A program made the translations under genes and the position numbers. Positions 54,922 to 63,049 of a DNA stretch of 64,000 nt are shown piece by piece (the stretch's first letter is position 1; each line of letters opens with the position of its first letter). Source of the DNA: Kibdelosporangium aridum (GTDB lineage Bacteria; Actinomycetota; Actinomycetes; Mycobacteriales; Pseudonocardiaceae); NCBI RefSeq assembly GCF_900176515.1, contig NZ_FWXV01000016.1, positions 62,001-126,000 on the forward strand. Direction: 5' to 3'. The notes beneath the pieces were generated by a model that ran no database searches, was not told the origin of the DNA, and saw nothing but the letters and a program-made list of their open reading frames with translations.

Positions 54922-56040
54922 GACGTCGTCGAGCTGCTGCTTGACCAGCACATGCAGATCCGGGACCTGTTCAGCAAAGTCGAACAGGCCACCGGCAAGG
55001 ACCGGCACGAGGCTTTCGGGCGGCTCGTGCGGCTGTTGGCCGTGCACGAGACCGCCGAGGAACAAGTGGTGCATCCGTTGGCGCGCAGGGTTCTCGACGG
55101 CGGTGACGGTGTCGTCGACGAACGGCTGCACGAGGAGCACGAGGCCAAGCAGATGCTGAGCAAGCTGGAGGAGATCGGGCCGGACCACGACGATTTCCCG
55201 GAGATGCTGCGGCAACTGCGCGACTCGGTCCTGCTGCACGCTCACCGCGAGGAGCACTACGAGTTCCGGTATCTGCGCGAACACTACGAACCCGCCCGGC
55301 TACAGGCGCTGGCGATGGCAGTGCGCACGGCGGAGAAGACCGCGCCGACTCATCCGCATCCCGGCGTGGAGACCATGACCGAGAACCTGGTCGCTGGTCC
55401 GGTGCTGTCGTTGTTCGACCGCGTGAAGGACGCGGTGAGCAAAGCGATGTCGTCGTCGGACAGCAACCAGACCGGCCCGGCGAACGAGGGCGGTGACGTG
55501 GTCGACCTGATCATGGTGGATCACCGTGAGGTCGAGCGGCTGTTCGACGAGCTGAAGTCGCATCCGGAGAAACGGCCGTTGCTCGTGCCGGTGCTGGCCA
55601 TGGTCCTGACCGCGCACAGCAGGGCCGAGGAGGCCGAGGTGTACCCCGTCGCGCGGGAGAAGGCCGAACAACCCGACGAGATCGCGCACAGCCAACGGGA
55701 ACACCTCGAGGCCGAACGGCTGCTAGCCCAGTTGACGCGGACCAGCCCGCAGTCGAAGAAGTTCGATCAGGTGCTGGACAAGCTCATCGACTCGGTGACG
55801 CATCACGTCCAGGAGGAGGAATCGACAGTCCTGCCAGGGATGCGCGAACAGCTCAGTCACGCCGCGCGAATGAAACTGGGCCGCGCGTTCCTGCGCAGTC
55901 GTCGTGAGCACATGGGTGAGGAGCCTGGTGAGGCGCGCAAGGAACACCTGGTGACCCAGGCGCACAACGCCGGACTGGACGTGCGCTCCAGCGCTTCCAA
56001 GGACGAGCTCACCAAGCTCCTCGCCCGTAAACGGGGTTAG
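54913..56040 (+). CDS. two-domain hemerythrin (HHE) protein with C-terminal SAP/Rho-N-like motif
   Basis: A 375-residue protein with two hemerythrin HHE domains. First: 'LLDQHMQIRDLF', 'AVHETAEEQVVHPLAR', 'LHEEHEAKQML' and 'HAHREEHYEFRYL'. Second: 'IMVDHREVERLFDEL', 'AHSRAEEAEVYPVA', 'SQREHLEAERLL' and 'HVQEEESTVLPGM'. Each supplies His and Glu ligands for a diiron centre that binds O2 or NO. The C-terminus 'AGLDVRSSASKDELTKLLAR' resembles a SAP/Rho-N helix-loop that may bind nucleic acid. ATG 54913 has GAGGAGTGGGC upstream. Coupled to the ferritin-like gene. Confidence 0.92.
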   Translation: MSEDVVELLLDQHMQIRDLFSKVEQATGKDRHEAFGRLVRLLAVHETAEEQVVHPLARRVLDGGDGVVDERLHEEHEAKQMLSKLEEIGPDHDDFPEMLRQLRDSVLLHAHREEHYEFRYLREHYEPARLQALAMAVRTAEKTAPTHPHPGVETMTENLVAGPVLSLFDRVKDAVSKAMSSSDSNQTGPANEGGDVVDLIMVDHREVERLFDELKSHPEKRPLLVPVLAMVLTAHSRAEEAEVYPVAREKAEQPDEIAHSQREHLEAERLLAQLTRTSPQSKKFDQVLDKLIDSVTHHVQEEESTVLPGMREQLSHAARMKLGRAFLRSRREHMGEEPGEARKEHLVTQAHNAGLDVRSSASKDELTKLLARKRG

Positions 56041-56981
56041 GGGCTGACTGGGACGAAGTGGCAGCGCACCGGCTTGGCGTTGGCCGGGTCCAGTGCGTTC
56101 AGGATGACCTGGGTGGCGTTGGGGTCGAACGCCACCATGGCGTGACCGGCGTAGTCCTGCGGGCACACGTTCTGCAGGACCACGTCGGTCGCGTTCGGCG
56201 CCCTGAGGTATCCGCTGGTGTACGGGATCACGAGCTCGTCGTACTTGGTCATGATCGTCGTGTACGTGACGTTCGGGTCGGCCACGCCGCCTTCGGCCAG
56301 CTTCTTCAGGAAGGGCGAGCCGGCCAGGAACTGCGGCGCGGCCGGGGCGATGGGGCCGACGAGGAGGTCGATCAGCGGGCCGAGGCCCAGTGCGCGGCCC
56401 AGGCCGTAGAGGGTCGCGAGTGCGGCGAGGTTGGTGCCGTTCCAGAGTGGCGTGAGGCCGACGTAGTCACTGACTTTCGCCGCGCCGCCAAGGAACTTGA
56501 CGTAGTAGTTGGGCATCAGGCTGCCCTCGGAGTGGCCGACGATGTCGACCTTGCGCGCGCCGGTCGCGGCCAGCACGCGGTCGATGAACGCGCCGAGTTC
56601 GGCGGCGCTCTGTTCCATCGGATTGCGTCCGCCGACCTGGTCGAGTGGGAACGGCGTGCCTGCGGGAACGCCGTAGGTCAGCGCGAACACGCAGTAGCCG
56701 TTGTTGGCCAGCAGAGGAGAGACGGTCTGCCAGTTCGCCGTCATGTTGGCGGTGAATCCATGCACCAGGACCACGGGGTCGGGGTGGGCGGCCGACGGCT
56801 TGCATGACCAGTTGTTGGCGCCCGGCGGGGCCGAGCCTGGCCTGGTGAGCTGTGCTTCAGCGGCCTTGGCCAGACCGGCCAGGCCATAGGAGACGGGATA
56901 TCGGTCCGTAGCAGCGGCACTGGGTGCGGTCAGGATCAGTGCCAGCACCACGGCCACGCTGCCGAGGAGAGCTGGACGCAC
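56037..56981 (-). CDS. secreted lipase/esterase (class 2 lipase type)
   Basis: A 314-residue exported hydrolase. Signal peptide 'LLGSVAVVLALILTAPSAAA'. The oxyanion strand is 'PVVLVHGFTANMTANWQTVS', the nucleophile is in 'KVDIVGHSEGSLMPNYYVKF' (Gly-His-Ser-Glu-Gly), and the late acid and His are near 'TKYDELVIPYTSG' and 'DYAGHAMVAFDP'. Two or more Cys pairs ('WSCKPS', 'NGYCVF', 'NVCPQD', 'VRCHF') fit extracellular disulfides. Overlaps the hemerythrin gene by 4 nt at its 3' end. Confidence 0.92.
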   Translation of the reverse strand: MRPALLGSVAVVLALILTAPSAAATDRYPVSYGLAGLAKAAEAQLTRPGSAPPGANNWSCKPSAAHPDPVVLVHGFTANMTANWQTVSPLLANNGYCVFALTYGVPAGTPFPLDQVGGRNPMEQSAAELGAFIDRVLAATGARKVDIVGHSEGSLMPNYYVKFLGGAAKVSDYVGLTPLWNGTNLAALATLYGLGRALGLGPLIDLLVGPIAPAAPQFLAGSPFLKKLAEGGVADPNVTYTTIMTKYDELVIPYTSGYLRAPNATDVVLQNVCPQDYAGHAMVAFDPNATQVILNALDPANAKPVRCHFVPVSP

Positions 56982-57096
56982 AGGGATCTCCGTTATCTAC
57001 TCGGGAGTAGGAATACTGATGGTGACTGCGCTCACACCACCTGTCAATGACCCGCAATCAGTTCAGTCGGTAAACGAATTTGGCTAGGATGGGCGG

Positions 57097-58374
57097 ATGG
57101 CGTTGGTCGCGGGCGTGGATTCCTCTACGCAGTCCACAAAGGTCGTGGTGTGTGACGCGGAGACCGGGCAGGTCGTCAGGCAGGGCCGCGCGGCCCATCC
57201 GGATGGCACCGAGATTCACCCTGACGAGTGGTGGCGGGCGTTCCAGGAGGCCACATCCGACGGCCTGCTGGACGGCGTCGCGTCGCTGGGCATCGGCGGC
57301 CAGCAGCACGGCATGGTCACCCTCGACGAGCACGGCGAAGTCGTCCGGCCCGCCTTGCTGTGGAACGACACGCGCTCAGCGAAAGCCGCCGAGGACCTGA
57401 TCCGTGAGCTCGGCGGGCCCGCGGAGTGGGCGAACGCGGTCGGACTGGTCCCGGTCGCCAGCTTCACGGTGACCAAACTGCGGTGGATGGCCGAGCACGA
57501 GCCCGAACTCGCCGCCCGGGTGGCCACGGTGATGCTCCCGCACGACTGGCTGACGTGGAAGCTGACCGGCGAGATGGTCACCGACCGCGGCGATGCGTCG
57601 GGTACGGCCTATTACTCGGCGACCGACGGCGTGTACCGGGTGGACCTGCTGGAGAAGGCTTTCGGCAAGGTGCCGCATCTGCCGAGGGTGCTGGGACCGG
57701 ACGAGGCAGCCGGCCGGACATCGACAGGGATGCTCGTTTCCGCTGGTACCGGCGACAACATGGCGGCAGCGCTCGGGCTTGGCCTCGAAGTCGGGGACGT
57801 GGTGGTGTCCATCGGCACGAGCGGCACGGTCTTCGGTGTCACGGACAAGCTGACCCCGGACGTCTCCGGCGCGGTGGCCGGTTTCGCCGATGCCACAGGC
57901 AAGTTCCTGCCTCTGGTGGCCACGTTGAACGCCGCCCGCGTGCTGTCGGCGACCGCGCAGATGCTCGGGATCGAACTGTCCGAACTGGACGAACTGGCGT
58001 TGTCCGTCAAGGACGCGGGCGGCCTGGAGTTCGTGCCCTACCTGGACGGTGAACGCACGCCGAACCTCCCGGACGCCACGGGTTCCCTGCTGAACATGCG
58101 GCGCCACAACATGACTCCGCAGAACGTCGCGCGTGCCGCGGTCGAGGGCATGCTCGGCGGGCTGGGTGCGGGACTCGACGCTGTCCGTGCCGTGGGCCTT
58201 GAGGCGCAACGGATCCTGCTCATCGGCGGCGGCGCTCGATCGGCGGCCGTGCAGGGGATCGCGCCGGAGATCTTCGGTGTGCCGGTCGAGGTCCCGGCCG
58301 CCGCCGAGTACGTGGCGCTGGGCGCGGCACGGCAGGCAGCGTGGGCGTTGACCGGTCAGTACCCGGCATGGTGA
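57097..58374 (+). CDS. xylB: xylulokinase (FGGY family)
   Basis: ATP-dependent kinase phosphorylating D-xylulose, 425 residues. 'VAGVDSSTQSTKVVVCDAET' is the phosphate-1 motif; 'LGIGGQQHGMVTLDEHG' and 'ALLWNDTRS' are xylulokinase features; 'SAGTGDNMAAALGLGL' and 'VVVSIGTSGTVFGV' the FGGY core; 'ILLIGGGARSAAVQGIAPEI' binds adenosine. Somewhat shorter than E. coli XylB (484), as usual in actinobacteria. No xylA or transporter gene is adjacent in the window. Upstream, GGTAAACGAATT at about 57069-57080 could be part of a sugar-regulator site. Confidence 0.9.
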   Translation: MALVAGVDSSTQSTKVVVCDAETGQVVRQGRAAHPDGTEIHPDEWWRAFQEATSDGLLDGVASLGIGGQQHGMVTLDEHGEVVRPALLWNDTRSAKAAEDLIRELGGPAEWANAVGLVPVASFTVTKLRWMAEHEPELAARVATVMLPHDWLTWKLTGEMVTDRGDASGTAYYSATDGVYRVDLLEKAFGKVPHLPRVLGPDEAAGRTSTGMLVSAGTGDNMAAALGLGLEVGDVVVSIGTSGTVFGVTDKLTPDVSGAVAGFADATGKFLPLVATLNAARVLSATAQMLGIELSELDELALSVKDAGGLEFVPYLDGERTPNLPDATGSLLNMRRHNMTPQNVARAAVEGMLGGLGAGLDAVRAVGLEAQRILLIGGGARSAAVQGIAPEIFGVPVEVPAAAEYVALGAARQAAWALTGQYPAW

Positions 58375-58423
58375 TGTCCGAATACCGCCAGTGATGCCGG
58401 GGAAGTGGCGTCACACTGGCACT

Positions 58424-58924
58424 ATGTCCAAGATGAAATGCCACACTGTGATGGACACGCCGATCGGCAAGCTCACGCTGGTCGCCACCGACGGCGTGCT
58501 CAGCGGGGTGTACATGGAGAAGCAGCGTCACCTGCCGCCGTTCGAGACGTTCGGCCACCCCGATCCTGAGCCGTTCGGTGAGGTCATCAGGCAGCTGAAC
58601 GAGTACTTCGCAGGCGACCGGAAGACCTTCGACCTCCCGATCGCCTTCGAAGGCACCGAGTTCCAGCGCACAGTGTGGCAGGCGCTGTGCGACATCCCTT
58701 ACGGCGAAACGGTTTCCTACGGCGAACTGGCGTTGCGGCTGGGTAAGACGCAGGCCGCTTCGCGTGCTGTCGGCCTGGCGAACGGCAAGAACCCGATCAG
58801 CATCATCGTGCCGTGCCACCGTGTTGTCGGCTCGACGGGTGACCTCACCGGCTACGGCGGCGGCATTGAGCGCAAGCGCTACCTGCTCGACTTCGAGCGC
58901 GGCGACACGTTGGTCTACAGCTGA
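58424..58924 (+). CDS. ogt: methylated-DNA--[protein]-cysteine S-methyltransferase
   Basis: Suicide enzyme removing methyl groups from O6-methylguanine; 166 residues. The active site is 'ISIIVPCHRVVGSTGDLTGY' (Pro-Cys-His-Arg), and the helix-turn-helix with the arginine finger is 'TVSYGELALRLGKTQAASRA' followed by 'VGLANGKNP'. The N-terminal domain starts 'CHTVMDTPIGKLTLVATDG'. ATG 58424 is chosen from the conserved N-terminus. The last codons repeat in the intergenic space (GGTCTACAGCTGAA twice). Confidence 0.95.
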   Translation: MSKMKCHTVMDTPIGKLTLVATDGVLSGVYMEKQRHLPPFETFGHPDPEPFGEVIRQLNEYFAGDRKTFDLPIAFEGTEFQRTVWQALCDIPYGETVSYGELALRLGKTQAASRAVGLANGKNPISIIVPCHRVVGSTGDLTGYGGGIERKRYLLDFERGDTLVYS

Positions 58925-58932
58925 ACGGCGGT

Positions 58933-59523
58933 CTACAGCTGAAGCGGCGCCGAGCCGAAGGCCACGTTGAACCGGTCGCACCAGATGACCACGCTGCGCA
59001 GGCCGTCAAGCGAAGTGCCCGCCGGGATCGCGTAGTTCTGGTTGCCGTGGGTGGCTTTGAGCTCACCGAGCTTGACGTGACGACCGTCGTCGTACTTGAA
59101 CCAGTCACCGCCAGCGGTCGCGTCGCTCAGCCAGACGTGCAGATCCGGTCCGTCCGATGAGGACAATCCAGTGAACCGCAGTATCCGTTGCCCGTCAGGC
59201 AGTTCGAGCACGGCAGCGGTGCCGGACGTGGTGTGCTCCTGTGAGACGAACTTGCCGGAGGCCAGTTCCTTCGGAGCGGCCGGGGCCGTCGACGTGCTCG
59301 GCGGAGCACTCGCGGAAGACGTCGCCGATGTGGTCGCTGAAGTGGTCGCCGCCGGGGGCGGCGCTTGAGGCTCGGTCTGTGTCTGGGCCACCGGCAGGGC
59401 CTCGTCGATGGTGCTGCTGGTGAACAACTTCCATGGCTGGAAGGCCCACAGCGCGAACGCGCCCGCGACTGCGAGGACGGCCAGTACCGCCCAGGTGACC
59501 TTCTTCCGGAACAACGCTCGCAT
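58933..59523 (-). CDS. membrane-anchored DM13-domain protein
   Basis: A 196-residue exported protein: one N-terminal helix 'VTWAVLAVLAVAGAFALWAF', a Thr/Ala/Ser/Pro-rich linker (~residues 45-85), then a DM13 domain: 'GKFVSQEHTTSGTAAVLELP', 'GQRILRFTGLSSSDGPDLHV', 'WLSDATAGG' and 'SVVIWCDRFNVAFGSAPLQL' with the conserved 'WCxxFxVxFG' Cys. DM13 has been proposed to act in electron transfer through a redox Cys. Convergent with ogt, with 8 nt between the stops. Confidence 0.9.
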   Translation of the reverse strand: MRALFRKKVTWAVLAVLAVAGAFALWAFQPWKLFTSSTIDEALPVAQTQTEPQAPPPAATTSATTSATSSASAPPSTSTAPAAPKELASGKFVSQEHTTSGTAAVLELPDGQRILRFTGLSSSDGPDLHVWLSDATAGGDWFKYDDGRHVKLGELKATHGNQNYAIPAGTSLDGLRSVVIWCDRFNVAFGSAPLQL

Positions 59524-59624
59524 GCCGACTATTAGACCGCCTGAAGCAGACGAATTGCCCTTACCGGATCCTTACGACTCTCGGCGGTGGCCGGTGCGGC
59601 GCCGATCCGGTAGCTTGCGCCCGC

Positions 59625-60677
59625 ATGAGGTGGATAGCCGGTTTATCTGCGATTGCCCTGCTCGGTGGCGTTGTCACAGCGGCGGCGACGCCAGCGGACG
59701 CGTCCTTCGGGCCCACGTGGCAGCTGACCCCGACCTCCTCGGAGGCCCGGTTGCGTGGCCTGTCCGTTGTGGACGGCAAGACGGCGTGGGCGAGCGGCAG
59801 CCTCGGCACGGTGCTGCGGACCACCGACGGCGGCAGGACCTGGGCCAGCGTCGGCCCGCCGGACACCGCGGCACTGCAGTTCCGTGACATCGAGGCGTTC
59901 GACGCGAACACAGCCGTCGCGTTGTCCATCGGCAACGGTGAGGACTCCCGGATCTACACCACGACCGACGGCGGCAAGTCCTGGACGGAGTCGTTCCGCA
60001 ACCCCGACGCGAAAGCGTTCTACGACTGCATGGCGTTCTTCGACCGCCGAAACGGCCTCGCGCTGAGCGACCCGGTCGACGGCAAGTTCCGCATCCTGTC
60101 CACCAACGACGGCGGCAAGAGCTGGAAGGTCCTGCCCACCGACGGAATGCCCGCCGCGCAGCCCGCCGAGTTCGCGTTCGCCGCGAGCGGCCAGTGCCTG
60201 GTGACCTCCGGGCACAAGGACGCGTGGATCGCGACCGGTGGTGACGCCAAAGCCCGCGTCTTCCACTCCAAGGACCGCGGTCTGACCTGGACGGTCAGCG
60301 ACACCCCGCTGCAGAGCGGCCCGAGCGCGGGCGTGTTCTCGGTGGCGTTCCGCGACTCCCGGACCGGGATCGCGATCGGCGGTGACTTCGACCCGGCCAA
60401 CGAGACCAAGGACGCCGTGGCCCGCACCGGTGACGGCGGCAAGACGTGGAAGAAACCGCCGCAGGCACCGAAGGGCTACCGCTCCGGCGCGACGTACATC
60501 CCGTACGTGCCGACCGGGATCCTGGCCGTCGGCCCGACCGGCAGCGACATCAGCATCGACGGCGGAAACCACTGGTACCAGTTCGACTCCGGCAGCTTCG
60601 ACACCGTCGACTGTGGATGGGACGCATCCTGCTGGGCCGCGGGGGAGAAGGGCCGCGTGGCCAAACTGCACTGGTAG
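59625..60677 (+). CDS. secreted YCF48-like/BNR-repeat beta-propeller protein
   Basis: A 350-residue exported protein. Signal peptide 'WIAGLSAIALLGGVVTAAAT' (cut near 'PADA'). Repeated propeller motifs: 'VLRTTDGGRTWASVGPP', 'IYTTTDGGKSWTESF', 'ILSTNDGGKSWKVLP', 'VARTGDGGKTWKKPP', ending 'WDASCWAAGEKGRVAKLHW'. This is the photosystem-II assembly factor/YCF48-like family, whose bacterial non-photosynthetic members are uncharacterised. It ends 10 nt before the promoter of the EF-Tu leader. Confidence 0.88.
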   Translation: MRWIAGLSAIALLGGVVTAAATPADASFGPTWQLTPTSSEARLRGLSVVDGKTAWASGSLGTVLRTTDGGRTWASVGPPDTAALQFRDIEAFDANTAVALSIGNGEDSRIYTTTDGGKSWTESFRNPDAKAFYDCMAFFDRRNGLALSDPVDGKFRILSTNDGGKSWKVLPTDGMPAAQPAEFAFAASGQCLVTSGHKDAWIATGGDAKARVFHSKDRGLTWTVSDTPLQSGPSAGVFSVAFRDSRTGIAIGGDFDPANETKDAVARTGDGGKTWKKPPQAPKGYRSGATYIPYVPTGILAVGPTGSDISIDGGNHWYQFDSGSFDTVDCGWDASCWAAGEKGRVAKLHW

Positions 60678-60686
60678 ACAAAACAT

Positions 60687-60715
60687 TTGGCGAAGGGCTG
60701 TGGCCGAGCTACAGT
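60687..60715 (+). promoter_or_regulatory. strong promoter for the tuf leader, predicted leaderless start
   Basis: -35 TTGGCG (60687-60692), a 17-nt spacer and -10 TACAGT (60710-60715). The leader ORF ATG begins 9 nt after the -10 end, so transcription probably starts at the A of the ATG. No ribosome-binding site precedes the ATG, consistent with a leaderless mRNA. Confidence 0.65.
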
Positions 60716-60723
60716 CCTTCGCT

Positions 60724-60837
60724 ATGTTCCGGATGATCGACGTGGCGACGCTCGCAGGCTTGAACCTGCTGAGCGCTGTTTCTTCACGTCCGTCGGCATC
60801 CGTTCTGGCGGCTGCGCTGTCTTCACTGGATAGCTGA
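60724..60837 (+). CDS. 37-residue leader peptide of the tuf paralogue
   Basis: ATG 60724 to TGA 60837. The peptide begins 'MFRMIDVATLAGLNLLSAVS' and ends 'SVLAAALSSLDS', rich in Leu, Ala and Ser. It has no ribosome-binding site but lies at the predicted transcription start. Its stop codon directly abuts the 5' arm of a hairpin (60838), the arrangement expected when a translating or stalled ribosome decides which RNA fold forms. No homologue is known to me. Confidence 0.6.
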   Translation: MFRMIDVATLAGLNLLSAVSSRPSASVLAAALSSLDS

Positions 60838-60905
60838 CCCTCCTCCCTTCCGCACCTTCTTCCGCGGAACCCACGGAGGAGGGTTGTCGGCTCGCGGGTT
60901 CCGCG
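60838..60905 (+). promoter_or_regulatory. two mutually exclusive hairpins (attenuator switch) upstream of tuf
   Basis: Hairpin A: CCCTCCTCC (60838-60846) with GGAGGAGGG (60875-60883), extended by one A-T pair. Hairpin B: CGCGGAACCC (60863-60872) with GGGTTCCGCG (60896-60905), a perfect 10-bp stem. The 3' arm of A lies in the loop of B, and the 5' arm of B lies in the loop of A, so both cannot form as simple stems. This is classic terminator/antiterminator geometry. Which one terminates is not certain: TTGTCGG follows A, and B has CTCCC after it. Confidence 0.6.
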
Positions 60906-60933
60906 CTCCCAGCTCCCAGAAACCACAAGGAAC

Positions 60934-62130
60934 ATGAGCAAGCAGACGTACGTGCGCAGCAAGCCGCACGTCAACATCGGCACGATGGGCCACGTCGACC
61001 ACGGCAAGACCACGCTGACCGCGGCGATCACCAAGGTGCTCGCCTCACAGAGCGGCAACACGAAGTACGTGGCCTTCGACAAGATCGACCGCGCGCCCGA
61101 GGAGATCGAGCGCGGCATCACGATCAACATCTCGCACGTCGAGTACGAGACGCCGACCAGGCACTACGCCCACGTCGACATGCCGGGGCACGCCGACTAC
61201 GTGAAGAACATGATCACCGGCGCGGCCCAGCTGGACGGCGCGATCCTGGTCGTCTCGGCCGAGGACGGCTCGATGCCACAGACCCGTGAGCACGTCGTGC
61301 TCGCGCGTCGAATAGGTGTCGAGCACATCGTCGTCGCGCTGAACAAGGCGGACCTCGTGGCCGACAGCGACCTGCTCGACCTCGTCGAGCTGGAGGTTCG
61401 TGAACTGCTGAGCCGCTACGGCTTCGACGGCGACGCGGTCCCGGTCGTGCGGGTCTCCGGCCTCAAGGCTCTTGAGGGCGACCCGGCGTGGGAGCAGAAG
61501 ATCGTGGAGCTGCTCGAGGCGGTCGACGAGTACGTGCCGACTCCGGTACGGCGGCTCGACCTGCCGTTCCTCATGCCGGTGGAGAACGTCATGACCATCA
61601 CCGGCCGCGGCACGGTCGTGACCGGCGCGGTGGAGCAGGGCACGATCAAGCTCGGCGACACCGTCGAGGTGGTCGGTCTCGACGAGACGTTCTCCAGTGT
61701 CGTGACGGGCTTGGAGATGTTCGGCAAGTCGCTGGAGCGGGCCGAGGCGGGTGACAACGCCGCAGTGCTGCTGCGTGGCGTGAAGCGTGACCAGATCCGG
61801 CGCGGCCAAGTGCTGGCTCTGCCGGGAAGTGTCACGCCGCACCGGAAGTTCCGTGCGGACGCGTACGTGCTGACCGAGCAGGAAGGCGGTCGGCGCAAGC
61901 CGATCCACGACAACTACCGGCCGCAGTTCCACTTCCGGACCAGTGACGTGCCGGGTGCGGTGCTGATCAACGCGACGACTCTCGACGCGGCGACGGTCAT
62001 GCCGGGTGACAGCACGGAGTTCGTGGTCGAGCTCGGCAAGCCGGTCGCGATGAGCAAGGGGCAGGGCTTCGCCATCCGCGAGGGCGGGATCACCGTCGCC
62101 GCGGGCACAGTGGCCGAAGTCCTGGACTGA
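60934..62130 (+). CDS. tuf: elongation factor Tu paralogue (EF-Tu3-like), predicted inhibitor-resistant
   Basis: A full-length EF-Tu of 398 residues delivering aminoacyl-tRNA to the ribosome. G1 'GHVDHGKTT', switch I 'ERGITINISHVEYET', G3 'DMPGHAD' (Met for the usual Cys), G4 'NKAD', and 'YRPQFHFRTSDV' in domain 3. It is unlike the housekeeping form in many places and is not next to fusA or ribosomal genes. By aligning to E. coli EF-Tu I read L120V and Q124R ('VVLARRIGVEH'), R230A ('TGAVEQG') and G275A ('DNAAVLLRG'). These positions are linked to kirromycin, pulvomycin and GE2270A resistance; Tyr160, Gln329 and Ala375 are unchanged. Comparable to EF-Tu3 of Streptomyces. ATG 60934 has AAGGA very close upstream. 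Preceded by a leader/attenuator. Confidence 0.92.
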   Translation: MSKQTYVRSKPHVNIGTMGHVDHGKTTLTAAITKVLASQSGNTKYVAFDKIDRAPEEIERGITINISHVEYETPTRHYAHVDMPGHADYVKNMITGAAQLDGAILVVSAEDGSMPQTREHVVLARRIGVEHIVVALNKADLVADSDLLDLVELEVRELLSRYGFDGDAVPVVRVSGLKALEGDPAWEQKIVELLEAVDEYVPTPVRRLDLPFLMPVENVMTITGRGTVVTGAVEQGTIKLGDTVEVVGLDETFSSVVTGLEMFGKSLERAEAGDNAAVLLRGVKRDQIRRGQVLALPGSVTPHRKFRADAYVLTEQEGGRRKPIHDNYRPQFHFRTSDVPGAVLINATTLDAATVMPGDSTEFVVELGKPVAMSKGQGFAIREGGITVAAGTVAEVLD

Positions 62131-62134
62131 AACA

Positions 62135-62168
62135 GTGTGGGGCCACCCGTAACAAGGTGGCCCCACAC
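62135..62168 (+). terminator. terminator after tuf
   Basis: GTGTGGGGCCACC (62135-62147) and GGTGGCCCCACAC (62156-62168) form a perfect 13-bp stem with an 8-nt loop; it can serve the convergent protease gene as well. Confidence 0.9.
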
Positions 62169-62170
62169 GA

Positions 62171-63049
62171 TCACTGGCCGATCTGGGCGCCGAACGCTTG
62201 CAGCGCTTCGGTTACCGGCTGGAAGAACGTCACGCCACCTTGCGTGCAGTCACCGGCGCCGCCGGAGGTCAGGCCGAGGGCCGTACCGTCCTGGGTGAAC
62301 AGCGGACCACCGCTGTCGCCGCCCTCGGCGCACACCGTGGTCTGGATGAGCCCGGTGACCCGGCCTTCTGGGTAGTTCACGGTCGCGTTCAACCCGGTCA
62401 CCCGGCCGTCGTTCAGCCCGGTCGTGCTGCCCATCCGCAGTACGTTCTGGTTCACCCGCGGGTTGGCGGCCCGCTGGATCTGCACCGTGCCGTTGCCGGT
62501 GTCCACTGCGCTCGGTGCGTTGGTGTTGGCGTTGTTGTACGACAACAAGGCGAAGTCACCGTTGCCGGGGAACACCGACTCCTGAACGGTGGCGACAGGC
62601 CTGCCGCCCTGCGTCAACGACCACTGGTTCCCGGCTGCTGTGCAGTGCCCGGCAGTGAGAATGCCCGGGGCGCCGTTGCTCATGGTCACGTTGAAGCCCA
62701 GCGAACACCGGCCCTGGCCGGCGAAGATCGCGTCGCCGCCCTCGGCGAACAACCTGAACTGCCCGGGTGCGCGCTGCACCTGGACCTTGTCGCTGCGGGC
62801 GGTCAGCAGGCTGGCCCACTGGTCACTGTTGACGGTGCTGTCCGCGGTGATCAGGGTCTGACCGGTCTCCGGGTCGGTCGCCCACGCGGTGCCCACCATG
62901 CCCCGCATCTGGTCGACGCTGGGCACAGCCGGTCGAGAATTGTGCGCGCTGGCCTGGGGAATCGCGAAGGCGGCCGCGGCGGCCAGTGCGACACCCGCTG
63001 CCGCGATGATCGCCTTCTTGCGGGTGATCTTCCTGTGTGCGTTGCGCAT
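62171..63049 (-). CDS. streptogrisin-like secreted serine protease (S1 family)
   Basis: A 292-residue pre-pro-protease. Signal peptide 'AAAGVALAAAAAFAIPQASA', a propeptide to about residue 110, then the chymotrypsin-fold domain. Catalytic triad: His in 'ILTAGHCTAAGN', Asp in 'GNGDFALLSYN', Ser in 'VCAEGGDSGGPLFTQ'. Cys pairs flank the His and Ser sites, as in streptogrisins A/B/D. It digests extracellular protein after self-release of the propeptide. The Arg/Lys-rich start 'MRNAHRKITRKK' fits an actinobacterial signal peptide. Confidence 0.93.
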   Translation of the reverse strand: MRNAHRKITRKKAIIAAAGVALAAAAAFAIPQASAHNSRPAVPSVDQMRGMVGTAWATDPETGQTLITADSTVNSDQWASLLTARSDKVQVQRAPGQFRLFAEGGDAIFAGQGRCSLGFNVTMSNGAPGILTAGHCTAAGNQWSLTQGGRPVATVQESVFPGNGDFALLSYNNANTNAPSAVDTGNGTVQIQRAANPRVNQNVLRMGSTTGLNDGRVTGLNATVNYPEGRVTGLIQTTVCAEGGDSGGPLFTQDGTALGLTSGGAGDCTQGGVTFFQPVTEALQAFGAQIGQ

